Assembly: GCA_005503065.1 (NCBI GenBank)
Contig: SCOE01000017.1
Span: forward strand, 43,834-107,833
Source of the DNA: Comamonadaceae bacterium ALPHA2B
Lineage (GTDB): Bacteria; Pseudomonadota; Gammaproteobacteria; Burkholderiales; Burkholderiaceae_C
Length of the DNA stretch: 64,000 bases
Direction: 5' to 3'
Shown one piece after another: positions 56,058 through 64,000 of the stretch. The notes below the pieces were generated by a model. That model worked only from the letters and a program-made list of their open reading frames with translations, searched no databases and was not told where the DNA came from. The translations under genes and the position numbers were made by a program. Each line of letters starts with the position of its first letter. Positions within the stretch are counted from its first letter, which is position 1.

Positions 56058-56636
56058 ATGAGCGTGCTTGGCTCCCGTCCCCTGCCCCTGGCCGACACGC
56101 CCGCCATCGTGCTGGCCGTGCCCGACGAGGCACACGAACTGGCGGAGGCCCGGGCGATCTTCCGCGAGTACGCCGCCTCGCTGAAGGTCGACCTGTGCTT
56201 CCAGAATTTCGATGCGGAACTGGCGAGCCTGCCGGGCGACTACGCCGAGCCGCGCGGCACCCTGCTGCTGGCACTGGTGGAGGCCCCTGCGACAGCGGCC
56301 CCGTCGGCTCCTGCCCTGTTGCGCCCCGACGGCAGCACCCTGCAGGTGGCGGGCTGCTGCGCGCTGCGGCCGCTGGATACGGTGGACTACGCGAACGCCG
56401 CCGAGATGAAGCGCCTGTACGTGCGCCCGGGCTTTCGCGGCCTGGGCCTGGGACGCCAGCTCGTCGAAGCCGTGCTCGATGCCGCCCGCGGCGCGGGCTA
56501 TGCCTGCGTGCTGCTCGACACGCTGGACGACATGGAGTCGGCCCGGGCGCTGTACGAAGACCTGGGCTTCGTCGAGGTGCCGCCCTACTACCACAACCCC
56601 ATCGCCGGCTCGCATTACCTCAAGGTCGAGCTCTGA
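56058..56636 (+). CDS. GNAT family N-acetyltransferase
   Basis: 192 residues with AGGAG 7 bases before the ATG. The GNAT core is MKRLYVRPGFRGLGLGRQLV (acetyl-CoA loop RGLGLG), then LLDTLDDMESARALYEDLGF. An N-terminal ~90 residues precede the core. The substrate is unknown. Lies 52 bases after the cytochrome b gene. Its stop abuts repeat copy G. Confidence 0.9.
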   Translation: MSVLGSRPLPLADTPAIVLAVPDEAHELAEARAIFREYAASLKVDLCFQNFDAELASLPGDYAEPRGTLLLALVEAPATAAPSAPALLRPDGSTLQVAGCCALRPLDTVDYANAAEMKRLYVRPGFRGLGLGRQLVEAVLDAARGAGYACVLLDTLDDMESARALYEDLGFVEVPPYYHNPIAGSHYLKVEL

Positions 56637-56702
56637 GTTCTTGAGCCATAAGAGGCCGGAGCGCCCGTCCATCCGGCGCTGGCTGCTATCGATTGGATAG
56701 CA
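56637..56702 (+). repeat. Dispersed ~60-bp palindromic element, copy G
   Basis: Forward copy: TTCTTGAGCCATAAGAGGCC, then GGAGCGCCCGTCCATCCGGC, then GCTGGCTGCTATCGATTGGATAG. The terminal CTATCGATTGGATAG is itself a short inverted repeat. It begins right at the GNAT stop and ends 13 bases before the end of the convergent gene. Confidence 0.85.
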
Positions 56703-56714
56703 GCCCGAACCGAC

Positions 56715-57572
56715 TCAACCCGGCGCGTTCGACCTGAGATGCTCGCTGCCGTGCAGGGCCAGCGGCGTACCGGCCGGCCCGCCCACGGCGTAGGGCAAGG
56801 CGTGGACCAGCGAATGAGCGAAGTCGCCGCGGTACAACTTCGCGCCCTGGTGGCTGAGGTTGGAGTTGGCGTCGACGTAGACGTGCTCGCCGAGCCCGGT
56901 CCACAGGCGGCAGAAGCCATAGTCCTCCGACAGGTAGCGGCGCGAGACGGGGTCGACCATCACGTCGAAGAAACGATAGTGCAGGCCCTGGTCGGGCACG
57001 CCGATGCTGTCGGGCACGTAGCGCAGGTCCGGGTAGGCGGCCATGATCCGCTCGAACACCCGGCGCTTGATCACCATGAAGCCGGTTGGTGCCTCCTGCA
57101 TGCGCATGAAGCCGTCGGGCTGCACGTCGAGGTCGATGCGGCCCGTGCCGGGCGCGGGCGAGGCGTTGACGGTGTAGCGTGTGTAAGTCGCCTCGAAGGC
57201 GGCCTGCGTCGTCCCCGCCGGGACGCCTTCGTCGGGCCAACCCTCGCGCTTGAGCGGGTACACGCCCGACGCCACGTCATGGTCGGACAGCAGCAGCCGG
57301 AAGGCGGCCTCGGCCGAGAAGCCGATGTCGGCGTCGATCCAGAAGAGGTGGGTCCACTGCGGGTTGGCGAGAAAGTTGGCCACGCAGTTGTTGCGTGCCC
57401 GCGTGACCAGGCTCTCACCCTGATGCAGGTAGGCCTGCAGGCGCATGCCGCGCCGCTGCGACTCGCTGACCAGGCCGAGCATCGAGACCACGTAGTTCTG
57501 GAAGAACTTGCCGTCATGGCTCGGCGTCATGACCACCGGGAAGAAGGAGGAAAGTGCGCTGGCTTCGAGCAT
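56715..57572 (-). CDS. Glycosyltransferase-like (GT-A fold) protein
   Basis: 285 residues. GT-A features: ESLVTRARNNCVANFLANPQ, then the DxD site in LFWIDADIGFSAEAAFRLL and a downstream RRYLSEDYGFCRLWTGLGE acceptor-side motif. It resembles Anp1-like or capsule-type transferases. No membrane anchor and no polysaccharide genes are nearby. Sugar donor and acceptor unknown. Confidence 0.75.
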   Translation of the reverse strand: MLEASALSSFFPVVMTPSHDGKFFQNYVVSMLGLVSESQRRGMRLQAYLHQGESLVTRARNNCVANFLANPQWTHLFWIDADIGFSAEAAFRLLLSDHDVASGVYPLKREGWPDEGVPAGTTQAAFEATYTRYTVNASPAPGTGRIDLDVQPDGFMRMQEAPTGFMVIKRRVFERIMAAYPDLRYVPDSIGVPDQGLHYRFFDVMVDPVSRRYLSEDYGFCRLWTGLGEHVYVDANSNLSHQGAKLYRGDFAHSLVHALPYAVGGPAGTPLALHGSEHLRSNAPG

Positions 57573-57644
57573 GTGGCCTCGGACGGCGGTCTCCCGCCGG
57601 CGGCGATTCTCAGGGTTCCGGCAGGGACTGCGTGGGTGGAGACA

Positions 57645-58151
57645 TCAGCCCTTGGCCTGGGCGAGCAGTGTGTCGGCGTCGCTGACCTCGAACTTGCCGG
57701 GCGCCTCGACGTTGAGCGTCGCGACCTTGCCGTCCTTGACCAGCATCGAATAGCGGTTGCTGCGCAGGCCCATGCCGCGCGCCGTGAGGTCGAGCGTCAG
57801 GCCCGTGGCCTTGGCGAAGTCGGCGCTGCCGTCGCCCAGCATGCGCACCTTGCCATTGGTGTGCTGGTCGCGGGCCCAGGCGCCCATCACGAAGGCGTCG
57901 TTCACGCTCACGCACCAGATCTCGTCGACGCCGGCCGCCTTGAAGTCCTCGAAGTGCTGCACGTAACCGGGCACGTGCTTGGCCGAGCAGGTGGGCGTGA
58001 AGGCCCCGGGCAACGCGAAGAGCGCGATGGTCTTGCCGGCCGAGGCCTTGGCCACGTCCACCGGGTTCGGGCCGATGCTGCAGCCCTCGCCTTCGACCTC
58101 CGAGTACTCCTGCAGGGTCACGGAGGGAAGGGTGTCGCCGATCTTGATCAT
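57645..58151 (-). CDS. Peroxiredoxin, PRX5/type II
   Basis: 168 residues from ATG 58151. The peroxidatic cysteine is Cys55 in the PGAFTPTCSAKHVPGY motif; further cysteines are Cys24 and one in EIWCVSVND. It reduces peroxides with thiol donors (glutathione or glutaredoxin in related enzymes). AGGAG precedes the start. Separated from the ribosomal genes by a terminator. Confidence 0.95.
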   Translation of the reverse strand: MIKIGDTLPSVTLQEYSEVEGEGCSIGPNPVDVAKASAGKTIALFALPGAFTPTCSAKHVPGYVQHFEDFKAAGVDEIWCVSVNDAFVMGAWARDQHTNGKVRMLGDGSADFAKATGLTLDLTARGMGLRSNRYSMLVKDGKVATLNVEAPGKFEVSDADTLLAQAKG

Positions 58152-58186
58152 GGGAAATGCTCCTGGAGGAAATGGGAGGGTGGAAA

Positions 58187-58216
58187 AACAAAAACGGCCC
58201 ACATTGTGGGCCGTTT
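58187..58216 (-). terminator. Rho-independent terminator after rpsQ
   Basis: Perfect 11-bp stem (58192-58202 with 58206-58216, AAACGGCCCAC and its complement), loop ATT. A-rich sequence at 58184-58194 becomes a T-rich run on the minus strand. It ends the rplC-rpsQ transcript, and no spc-operon gene follows. Confidence 0.88.
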
Positions 58217-58251
58217 CCGAGAAAGGCGCGCCGCAGGGCGGGCGCCGGGGA

Positions 58252-58527
58252 TCAGACCGCTGCGGCCTTTTCCACGAGACGCGTGGCGACCCAGTTCTTC
58301 GACTTCGAGATCGGGCGCGACTCGGTGATCTCGATGAGATCGCCCAGGTGGAACTCGCCCTGTTCGTCGTGCGCGTGGTACTTGCTCGAACGAATCATGA
58401 TCTTGTTGTAGATCGGGTGCTTGACGCGACGCTCGACGAGCACGGTCACGGTCTTGGCGCGCTTGTCGCTGACGACCTTGCCGACCAGAGTGCGCTTGAG
58501 GGATTGCTTGGCTTCCGTCATGTTCAC
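58252..58527 (-). CDS. rpsQ: 30S ribosomal protein S17
   Basis: 91 residues. The OB-fold S17 pattern includes [20 protein letters not shown] and IGDLIEI-like [15 protein letters not shown]. It binds 16S rRNA early in assembly. Last gene of the block, followed by a terminator; rplN is not present downstream. Confidence 0.98.
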   Translation of the reverse strand: MNMTEAKQSLKRTLVGKVVSDKRAKTVTVLVERRVKHPIYNKIMIRSSKYHAHDEQGEFHLGDLIEITESRPISKSKNWVATRLVEKAAAV

Positions 58528-58530
58528 TCC

Positions 58531-58770
58531 TTACTTGGCGGCAGCAGCCGAAGCTTGCTTCTGCGCCAGGATGGTCTTCGCGCGGGCGATGTCGCGGCGG
58601 GTCACGCTCAGCGTGCCGGTGTTGCTCAGTTGTTGCGTCGCCTTCTGCATGCGCAGACCGAAATGGGCCTTTTGCAGGTCTTTGATTTCGGCCTGAAGGC
58701 CTGCGACGTCTTTTTCACGCAGCGCGGCGGCCTTGGAGACCTTCGCGGTTTGCTTTTTCTTCGTTGCCAT
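58531..58770 (-). CDS. rpmC: 50S ribosomal protein L29
   Basis: 79 residues, longer than the ~63 of E. coli because of a Lys-rich N-terminal extension ([20 protein letters not shown]). The core is [19 protein letters not shown], then [16 protein letters not shown]. Located at the peptide exit tunnel. Three bases separate it from rpsQ. Confidence 0.96.
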   Translation of the reverse strand: MATKKKQTAKVSKAAALREKDVAGLQAEIKDLQKAHFGLRMQKATQQLSNTGTLSVTRRDIARAKTILAQKQASAAAAK

Positions 58771-58785
58771 GAGAGTTCTCCTCGA

Positions 58786-59202
58786 TCAGGCGCCGATCTG
58801 ACGTGCGACGAAAGTCGTGCGCAACGGCAGCTTGGCGGCAGCCAGGCGGAACGCTTCACGAGCGAGTTCTTCGGGCACGCCGACGATCTCGTAGATGACC
58901 TTGCCCGGCTGGATCTCGGCCACGTAGTACTCGGGGTTGCCCTTGCCGTTACCCATCCGGACTTCGGCGGGCTTGGTCGAGATCGGCTTGTCGGGGAACA
59001 CGCGGATCCAGATGCGGCCACCGCGCTTCACATGGCGCGAGATGGCACGGCGGGCGGCTTCGATCTGGCGCGCCGTGAGGCGGCCGCGATCCACCGACTT
59101 CAGGCCGAAGTCACCGAAGGCGACCGAGTTGCCTCGGGTCGCGACGCCGGTGTTGCGGCCTTTCTGTTCCTTGCGGAACTTTCTGCGTGCAGGTTGCAGC
59201 AT
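58786..59202 (-). CDS. rplP: 50S ribosomal protein L16
   Basis: 138 residues. Typical start [19 protein letters not shown] and signature [20 protein letters not shown]. Contacts the A-site tRNA region of the large subunit. In standard order between rpsC and rpmC. Confidence 0.98.
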   Translation of the reverse strand: MLQPARRKFRKEQKGRNTGVATRGNSVAFGDFGLKSVDRGRLTARQIEAARRAISRHVKRGGRIWIRVFPDKPISTKPAEVRMGNGKGNPEYYVAEIQPGKVIYEIVGVPEELAREAFRLAAAKLPLRTTFVARQIGA

Positions 59203-59238
59203 TTGATTTCTCCGTCTTTCTCAGACCGGTTGTTCGAG

Positions 59239-60153
59239 TTACTCGGTCTTCGGGGCGCCGTCCGCTGCTGCAGCGGGCGCGGCTTTGCGGACGCGCTTAA
59301 CGGCGGGCTTGTCACCGGCTGCACCGGTGGCTTCTGCGGGCTTGTCGCTGCCGTCGGCCGGGGCGGCATTGCCGCCCAGCGGGCCACGGGCACCGGGACC
59401 GCCCGAGCGCGGACCGCCACGGCGGTCGTTGCCACCGGGACGGCCGTCACGGCGCGGGCCGCGCGGGCCACGGCGCTCTTCGCCTTCCGGACGCGGGGTG
59501 CTGTCCAGCGAGGGAGCGTCGTTGCGGCCCAGCGTGTCGCCCTTGTAGACCCACACCTTGACGCCGATGACGCCGTAGGTGGTCTTGGCTTCGGAGGTGC
59601 CGTAGTCGATGTCCGCGCGCAGGGTGTGCAGCGGCACGCGGCCTTCGCGGTACCACTCGGTGCGGGCGATTTCGATGCCGTTCAGGCGGCCGGCCGACAT
59701 GATCTTGATGCCCTGGGCACCCAGACGCATGGCGTTCTGCATCGCACGCTTCATCGCGCGGCGGAACATGATCCGCTTCTCGAGCTGCTGCGTGATGCTG
59801 TCGGCGATCAGCTGGGCATCGACTTCGGGCTTGCGCACTTCCTCGATGTTCACGGCGACGGGCACGCCGAGCTGCTTGCCGAGTTCCTTCTTCAGGTTCT
59901 CGATGTCCTCGCCCTTCTTGCCGATCACGACGCCCGGACGTGCCGAGTAGATCGTGATGCGGGCGTTCTTGGCGGGGCGCTCGATCAGCACGCGCGACAC
60001 GGACGCGTTCTTGAGCTTCTTCTTCAGGTACTCGCGCACCTTGATGTCTTCGGCCAGCATGCCCGCGAAGTCGCGGTTGTTGGCGTACCAGCGGCTGGCC
60101 CAGTTGCGGCTGACCGCGAGGCGGAAGCCGGTCGGGTGGATTTTCTGTCCCAT
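59239..60153 (-). CDS. rpsC: 30S ribosomal protein S3 with long C-terminal tail
   Basis: 304 residues from ATG 60153; an E. coli-like S3 has about 233. The core is normal: [18 protein letters not shown], the KH domain with [20 protein letters not shown], then the C-terminal domain to [10 protein letters not shown]. After about residue 215 there is a ~90-residue low-complexity tail, Gly/Arg/Pro-rich ([20 protein letters not shown]) and then Ala/Lys-rich. The tail should be disordered and basic and may contact RNA. Confidence 0.97.
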   Translation of the reverse strand: MGQKIHPTGFRLAVSRNWASRWYANNRDFAGMLAEDIKVREYLKKKLKNASVSRVLIERPAKNARITIYSARPGVVIGKKGEDIENLKKELGKQLGVPVAVNIEEVRKPEVDAQLIADSITQQLEKRIMFRRAMKRAMQNAMRLGAQGIKIMSAGRLNGIEIARTEWYREGRVPLHTLRADIDYGTSEAKTTYGVIGVKVWVYKGDTLGRNDAPSLDSTPRPEGEERRGPRGPRRDGRPGGNDRRGGPRSGGPGARGPLGGNAAPADGSDKPAEATGAAGDKPAVKRVRKAAPAAAADGAPKTE

Positions 60154-60167
60154 GTTTCTTCCAGACC

Positions 60168-60500
60168 TTAGTTGCCGACCGTCACGTACACATGGCACGT
60201 GGGCTTGCTGATGCGGTTGCCGCGGCCCTTGGCGCGCGCGGTGAAACGCTTGAGCGTGGCACCTTGCTCGACATAGATGGTCTTGACGCGGAGGTCGTCG
60301 ATGTCGGCGCCATCGTTGTGCTCGGCGTTGGCAATCGCCGACTCGAGCACCTTCTTGACGATGACGGCGGCCTTCTTCTGGGTGAATTCCAGAATGTTCA
60401 GCGCCTGGTCGACCTTCTTGCCGCGGATCAGATCGGCAACGAGGCGGCCCTTGTCCACCGACAGGCGGACGCCGCGGAGAACTGCACGTGTTTCAGACAT
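60168..60500 (-). CDS. rplV: 50S ribosomal protein L22
   Basis: 110 residues. Marks: [36 protein letters not shown] and the C-terminal beta hairpin [19 protein letters not shown], which lines the exit tunnel. Standard order between rpsS and rpsC. Confidence 0.98.
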   Translation of the reverse strand: MSETRAVLRGVRLSVDKGRLVADLIRGKKVDQALNILEFTQKKAAVIVKKVLESAIANAEHNDGADIDDLRVKTIYVEQGATLKRFTARAKGRGNRISKPTCHVYVTVGN

Positions 60501-60512
60501 GTTCTCTGCTCC

Positions 60513-60791
60513 TTACTTCTTCTGGACTTTCTTGTCCGCGGGGTGGCCCTTGAACGTGCGCGTGAGCGCAAATTCGCCGAGCTTGTGGCCGACCATCTGG
60601 TCGGTCACGTACACGGGCACGTGTTGCTTGCCGTTGTGCACGGCAATGGTCAGGCCGATGAACTCGGGCAGCACCATCGAGCGGCGCGACCAGGTCTTGA
60701 TCGGCTTCTTGTCCTTGTTCGTCACGGCCTTGTCGACCTTGGCGACGAGGTGGTGGTCGACGAAGGGACCTTTTTTGAGAGAGCGAGTCAT
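60513..60791 (-). CDS. rpsS: 30S ribosomal protein S19
   Basis: 92 residues. Start [20 protein letters not shown], then [20 protein letters not shown] and the signature [19 protein letters not shown]. Part of the small-subunit head. Standard order between rplB and rplV. Confidence 0.98.
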   Translation of the reverse strand: MTRSLKKGPFVDHHLVAKVDKAVTNKDKKPIKTWSRRSMVLPEFIGLTIAVHNGKQHVPVYVTDQMVGHKLGEFALTRTFKGHPADKKVQKK

Positions 60792-60800
60792 GGCTGTCCC

Positions 60801-61625
60801 TTACTTCTTGCGACGCGACACGATGAAGACCTGCGTGCGCTTGTTGTTGCGGGTGCGATAACCCTTGGTCAGGTTGCCCCACGGATCGACCGGGTGGCGG
60901 CCTTCGCCGGTCTTGCCTTCGCCACCACCATGCGGGTGGTCCACCGGGTTCATCACCACGCCGCGAACGGTCGGGCGGATGCCGCGGTGGCGCGTGGCGC
61001 CGGCCTTGCCGTACTGGCGCAGGCTGTGTTCTTCGTTGGCCACTTCACCGATGGTGGCGCGGCATTCGATGTGGATCTTGCGCACTTCGCCCGAGCGCAT
61101 GCGCACCTGGGCGTAGACGCCTTCGCGGGCCAGCAGCGTCGCCGAGGCACCGGCCGAACGCGCGACCTGCGCACCCTTGCCGGGCTGCAGTTCGATCGCG
61201 TGGATGGTGGAACCCACGGGGATGTTGCGGATCGGCAGCGTGTTGCCGGCGCGGATCGGGGCTTCCGAGCCGCTCAGCAGCGTCGCGCCCGCTTCGACAC
61301 CGCGCGGGGCGATGATGTAGCGGCGCTCGCCGTCGGCGTAGCACACCAGCGCGATGTGGGCGGAACGGTTGGGGTCGTACTCGATGCGTTCGACCTTGGC
61401 CGGGATACCGTCCTTGTTGCGCTTGAAGTCCACCACGCGGTAGTGGTGCTTGTGGCCACCACCCTTGTGGCGGGTGGTGATGTGGCCGTTGTTGTTGCGG
61501 CCGGCCTTCTGGAACTGGGGTTCCAGCAGCGGCGCGTAACCTTCACCCTTGTGCAGGTGATCGCGCGAGATCTTGACGGTACCGCGCTGACCCGGGGTGG
61601 TCGGCTTGAGCTTGATGACGGCCAT
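60801..61625 (-). CDS. rplB: 50S ribosomal protein L2
   Basis: 274 residues. The peptidyl-transferase-proximal motif [20 protein letters not shown] contains the conserved histidine. The N-terminus is [20 protein letters not shown]. Standard order between rplW and rpsS, 2 bases after rplW. Confidence 0.98.
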   Translation of the reverse strand: MAVIKLKPTTPGQRGTVKISRDHLHKGEGYAPLLEPQFQKAGRNNNGHITTRHKGGGHKHHYRVVDFKRNKDGIPAKVERIEYDPNRSAHIALVCYADGERRYIIAPRGVEAGATLLSGSEAPIRAGNTLPIRNIPVGSTIHAIELQPGKGAQVARSAGASATLLAREGVYAQVRMRSGEVRKIHIECRATIGEVANEEHSLRQYGKAGATRHRGIRPTVRGVVMNPVDHPHGGGEGKTGEGRHPVDPWGNLTKGYRTRNNKRTQVFIVSRRKK

Positions 61626-61627
61626 GA

Positions 61628-61963
61628 TTACGCGGCCTCCGAAACGAGGTTGAGCTCCTGACCGGGCTTGAGCGTCACGTAGGCCTTGCGAACGTTGTCG
61701 CGGCGGCCCACCGAGCGGCCGAAGCGCTTGGTCTTGCCCTTGATGTTGGCCACGGACACGCCCTTGACCTCGACCTTGAACATCAGTTCGACGGCCGCCT
61801 TGATCTCGGGCTTGGTGGCGTCCTGCAGCACCTTGAAAGTCACGGCATTCGACTTCTCGCCGACCATCGTGGCCTTCTCGGACACGATCGGGGCGACCAG
61901 CACGCTCATGAGGCGGCCTTCGTCGAATTCACGCTGAGCGGGGGTGGGGTTCACGCGGCTCAT
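61628..61963 (-). CDS. rplW: 50S ribosomal protein L23
   Basis: 111 residues from ATG 61963, which overlaps the rplD stop (ATGA). Core: [60 protein letters not shown]. Docking site for signal recognition particle and trigger factor at the tunnel exit. Confidence 0.97.
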   Translation of the reverse strand: MSRVNPTPAQREFDEGRLMSVLVAPIVSEKATMVGEKSNAVTFKVLQDATKPEIKAAVELMFKVEVKGVSVANIKGKTKRFGRSVGRRDNVRKAYVTLKPGQELNLVSEAA

Positions 61964-62580
61964 GCGAACATCTCCTTGAGCTTGTCGACGGCGCCCTTGG
62001 TCACCAGCACCTTCTTGTAGTGCACCAGCGACACGGGGTCGGCGTAACGCGGCTCGACAACCAGCACGTTGGCCAGGTTGCGCGAGGCGAGGTACAGGTT
62101 CTCGTCGACTTCTTCGGCGATCACGAGCACGGACTCGAGGTTCATCGCCTTGAACTTGGCAGCCAGCGCCTTGGTCTTGGGCGAGTCGACCTTGATCGAA
62201 TCGACCACAGCCAGGCGGCCTTCGCGGGCCAGCTGCGAGAAGATGGACGCCATGCCGGCGCGGTACATCTTCTTGTTGATCTTCTGGGTGAAGTTCTCGT
62301 CCGGCATGTTCGGGAAGATCCGGCCGCCCCCACGCCACAGCGGCGAGGACGTCATACCGGCACGGGCGCGGCCCGTTCCCTTTTGCTTGAACGGCTTCTT
62401 GGTCGAGTGCTTGACCTGTTCGCGGTCCTTCTGGGCACGGGTGCCCTGGCGCGCGTTGGCCTGGTAGGCAACGACGATCTGGTGGACCAGGTCCTCGTTG
62501 TAGTCACGACCGAACACGGTCTCGGGCGCGTCGTACTTCGACGCGGCCTGGCCCTGCTCATTCAGGAGTTCGAGTTGCAT
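61960..62580 (-). CDS. rplD: 50S ribosomal protein L4
   Basis: 206 residues. The long loop [20 protein letters not shown] reaches into the exit tunnel. In E. coli L4 also represses its own operon through the S10 leader. Its ATG shares a base with the rplC stop (TAATG), indicating coupled translation. Confidence 0.98.
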   Translation of the reverse strand: MQLELLNEQGQAASKYDAPETVFGRDYNEDLVHQIVVAYQANARQGTRAQKDREQVKHSTKKPFKQKGTGRARAGMTSSPLWRGGGRIFPNMPDENFTQKINKKMYRAGMASIFSQLAREGRLAVVDSIKVDSPKTKALAAKFKAMNLESVLVIAEEVDENLYLASRNLANVLVVEPRYADPVSLVHYKKVLVTKGAVDKLKEMFA

Positions 62581-63260
62581 TACTTCGCTCCTTCGGCCGC
62601 TTGCGGCTTGGCCTTGACGGCGGGACGCACGGTGACGAAGCCACCCTTGGAGCCCGGGATCGCGCCGCGGATCATCAACAGCTGACGGGCCTCGTCGACG
62701 CGGATCACGTCGAGGTTCTGGGTCGTGACGGTCTCGTCGCCCATGTGGCCGGTCATCTTCTTGCCGGGGAAGATCCGGCCGGGGTCCTGCGCCATGCCGA
62801 TCGAACCCGGCACGTTGTGCGACCGGCTGTTGCCGTGCGACGCGCGCTGCGAGCTGAAGTTGTGGCGCTTGATGGTGCCCGCGAAGCCCTTGCCGATCGA
62901 GGTGCCCTGCACGTCGACCTTCTGGCCCACGGCGAAGACGCCCTGCGCAGCGATCACGGCGCCCGCCTTGTGCTGGGCAGCCGTTTCGGCGGTGACGCGG
63001 AATTCACGGATGATTTCGCCGGCTTCGACGCCGGCCTTGGCCAAGTGACCCGCCTGCGGCTTGGTCACGCGCGATGCCTTGCGCGCACCGAACGTCACCT
63101 GCAGGGCGACGTAGCCGTCGGTCTCTTGGGTCTTGACCTGGGTCACGCGGTTGTTGGACACGTCCACCACCGTGACGGGCACTGCGTCCCCGTCGTCGGT
63201 GAAGAGGCGCATCATGCCCACCTTGCGGCCCAGCAACCCGAGGGAGTTGCTTTGACTCAT
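62580..63260 (-). CDS. rplC: 50S ribosomal protein L3
   Basis: 226 residues from ATG 63260, with GGAG 6 bases upstream. Marks: [40 protein letters not shown] and [20 protein letters not shown]. The methylation-site glutamine region is present (SIGMAQDP). It begins a transcription unit here, with its own promoter about 150 bases upstream. Confidence 0.98.
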   Translation of the reverse strand: MSQSNSLGLLGRKVGMMRLFTDDGDAVPVTVVDVSNNRVTQVKTQETDGYVALQVTFGARKASRVTKPQAGHLAKAGVEAGEIIREFRVTAETAAQHKAGAVIAAQGVFAVGQKVDVQGTSIGKGFAGTIKRHNFSSQRASHGNSRSHNVPGSIGMAQDPGRIFPGKKMTGHMGDETVTTQNLDVIRVDEARQLLMIRGAIPGSKGGFVTVRPAVKAKPQAAEGAK

Positions 63261-63421
63261 GTTGTTTCTCCAAAACTCTCGCCGCTGCCACTTCAATTGG
63301 CGACAGCGTTCGGGTCTCGCGGCCTGCGCCGTGAAAACCCAGCGAAAGAAGGTTGATAAGGACTCCGTCGACTGCACCCAGGCGCCATAGGCGTAGGGCC
63401 GCAAAAACGGCAGAGCCCATG

Positions 63422-63451
63422 ATTCTACTGCGCTGCCGTCTTTTTGTGCAA
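63422..63451 (-). promoter_or_regulatory. Sigma-70 promoter of the rplC-rpsQ unit
   Basis: On the minus strand TTGCAC (63451-63446) and TAGAAT (63427-63422) are separated by 18 bases, a close match to consensus. It lies just past the rpsJ terminator and gives a leader of roughly 155 bases before rplC, with room for a regulatory structure. Nothing more specific is claimed for the leader. Confidence 0.75.
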
Positions 63452-63494
63452 GCGCCCGACGCCGAAGCTCGTGGTGGCCATACGGAAACGCCAC

Positions 63495-63526
63495 AAAAAA
63501 AGCCCGGCTGCTCGCGCAGCCGGGCT
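63495..63526 (-). terminator. Rho-independent terminator after rpsJ
   Basis: Perfect 11-bp stem (63501-63511 with 63516-63526, AGCCCGGCTGC and its complement), loop TCGC. The A-run at 63494-63500 is a T-run on the minus strand. It lies 32 bases beyond the rpsJ stop, separating rpsJ from rplC. Confidence 0.9.
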
Positions 63527-63557
63527 CGGGTTCGGCCCGAGGGCCGACTCGCAGCGA

Positions 63558-63872
63558 TTACTGGAGCTTGATCTCGACGTCCACGCCGGCCGGAAGGTCG
63601 AGCTTCATCAGCGCGTCCACGGTCTTGTCGGTGGGGTCGACGATGTCCATCAGGCGCTGGTGCGTGCGGATCTCGAACTGGTCGCGGCTGGTCTTGTTGA
63701 CGTGCGGCGAACGCAGGATGTCGAAACGCTTCATGCGCGTCGGCAGGGGCACGGGGCCCTTGACGATGGCGCCGGTGCGCTTGGCGGTGTCCACGATCTC
63801 GGCGGCCGACTGGTCGATGAGCTTGTAGTCGAACGCCTTCAGGCGGATGCGGATCTTCTGCTTGGTGGCCAT
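63558..63872 (-). CDS. rpsJ: 30S ribosomal protein S10 / NusE
   Basis: 104 residues. Start [20 protein letters not shown] and signature [20 protein letters not shown]; it also serves as NusE in antitermination. It follows tuf by 11 bases and is closed by a strong terminator. It therefore appears to belong to the str-type tuf transcript rather than to the rplC unit. Confidence 0.98.
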   Translation of the reverse strand: MATKQKIRIRLKAFDYKLIDQSAAEIVDTAKRTGAIVKGPVPLPTRMKRFDILRSPHVNKTSRDQFEIRTHQRLMDIVDPTDKTVDALMKLDLPAGVDVEIKLQ

Positions 63873-63883
63873 GGTGCCCGTCC

Positions 63884-64000
63884 TTATTCGATGATCTTGG
63901 CCACGACGCCGGCGCCGACGGTGCGGCCGCCTTCGCGGATGGCAAAGCGCAGGCCTTCTTCCATGGCGATCGGTGCGATCAGCTTGACGGTGATCGACAC
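63884..64000 (-). CDS. tuf: Elongation factor Tu, C-terminal end only
   Basis: Open from the window edge to a TAA at 63884-63886. The 38 residues contain [20 protein letters not shown] then [14 protein letters not shown], the invariant EF-Tu C-terminus (domain 3). The rest lies outside the window. Directly upstream of rpsJ. Confidence 0.95.

Overview
The window is a very GC-rich chromosomal segment from a betaproteobacterium, most probably a Comamonadaceae member close to Variovorax. I base this on gene content and order (atpIBEFHAGDC; aminotransferase IV-DUF493-lipB-lipA; EIIA-HPr-EI; an S10 ribosomal block detached from the spc operon), on protein-level resemblance to families I recognise, and on a dispersed short palindromic repeat that I recall from Comamonadaceae. 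No tRNA, rRNA, CRISPR, prophage, transposase or integrase was seen. No database search was run.

Layout. 1-1013: 3'-truncated ROK regulator with a palindromic candidate operator upstream. 1224-8500: complete F1Fo ATP synthase operon on the minus strand, with a TATAAT-type promoter beyond atpI. 8636-14979: plus-strand lipoate block (aminotransferase IV, DUF493, lipB, lipA), then a SWIM/SNF2 helicase. 15272-20073: acyl-CoA ligase-like enzyme, a TetR regulator divergent from a ferric-reductase-like membrane protein, an ion-transporter-superfamily carrier and an AraC regulator. 20146-24150: large Gly-rich autotransporter. 24377-26856: EamA exporter and zwf. 27020-30647: minus-strand group with a secreted protein, a halohydrin-dehalogenase-like enzyme, an AAC(6')-Ib-like acetyltransferase, an OsmC protein and a CurA-like reductase.

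30788-37569 is an iron-uptake island (fecI, fecR, TonB-dependent receptor, then four small or membrane genes with translationally coupled overlaps), with a Fur-box-like site upstream of fecI. Divergent from it is a macA-macB-tolC tripartite exporter (37712-42254), a plausible siderophore import/export pairing. 42312-46932: dialkylglycine decarboxylase dgdA, a small DUF3606-like gene, an SbmA/BacA-like ABC transporter and a LysR regulator. 46974-50430: Spy-like periplasmic protein, DUF4260 membrane protein and an OmpR/EnvZ-type two-component system. 50625-53119: regulatory PTS (EIIA, HPr, EI). 53190-58151: lipoprotein, TlpA-like thioredoxin, cytochrome c', cytochrome b561, GNAT, glycosyltransferase-like protein and peroxiredoxin. 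58252-64000: minus-strand ribosomal genes rpsQ to rpsJ and the 3' end of tuf.

Most notable points: (i) an annotated-looking SDR that carries the halohydrin dehalogenase signatures, including Ser-Tyr-Arg in place of Ser-Tyr-Lys; (ii) a chromosomal relative of AAC(6')-Ib with no integron context; (iii) at least seven clear and two degenerate copies of a roughly 60-bp palindromic element, several supplying or touching the stop codon of the adjacent gene and one read in frame inside macB; (iv) a terminator plus a strong promoter between rpsJ and rplC, so the S10 operon appears split.
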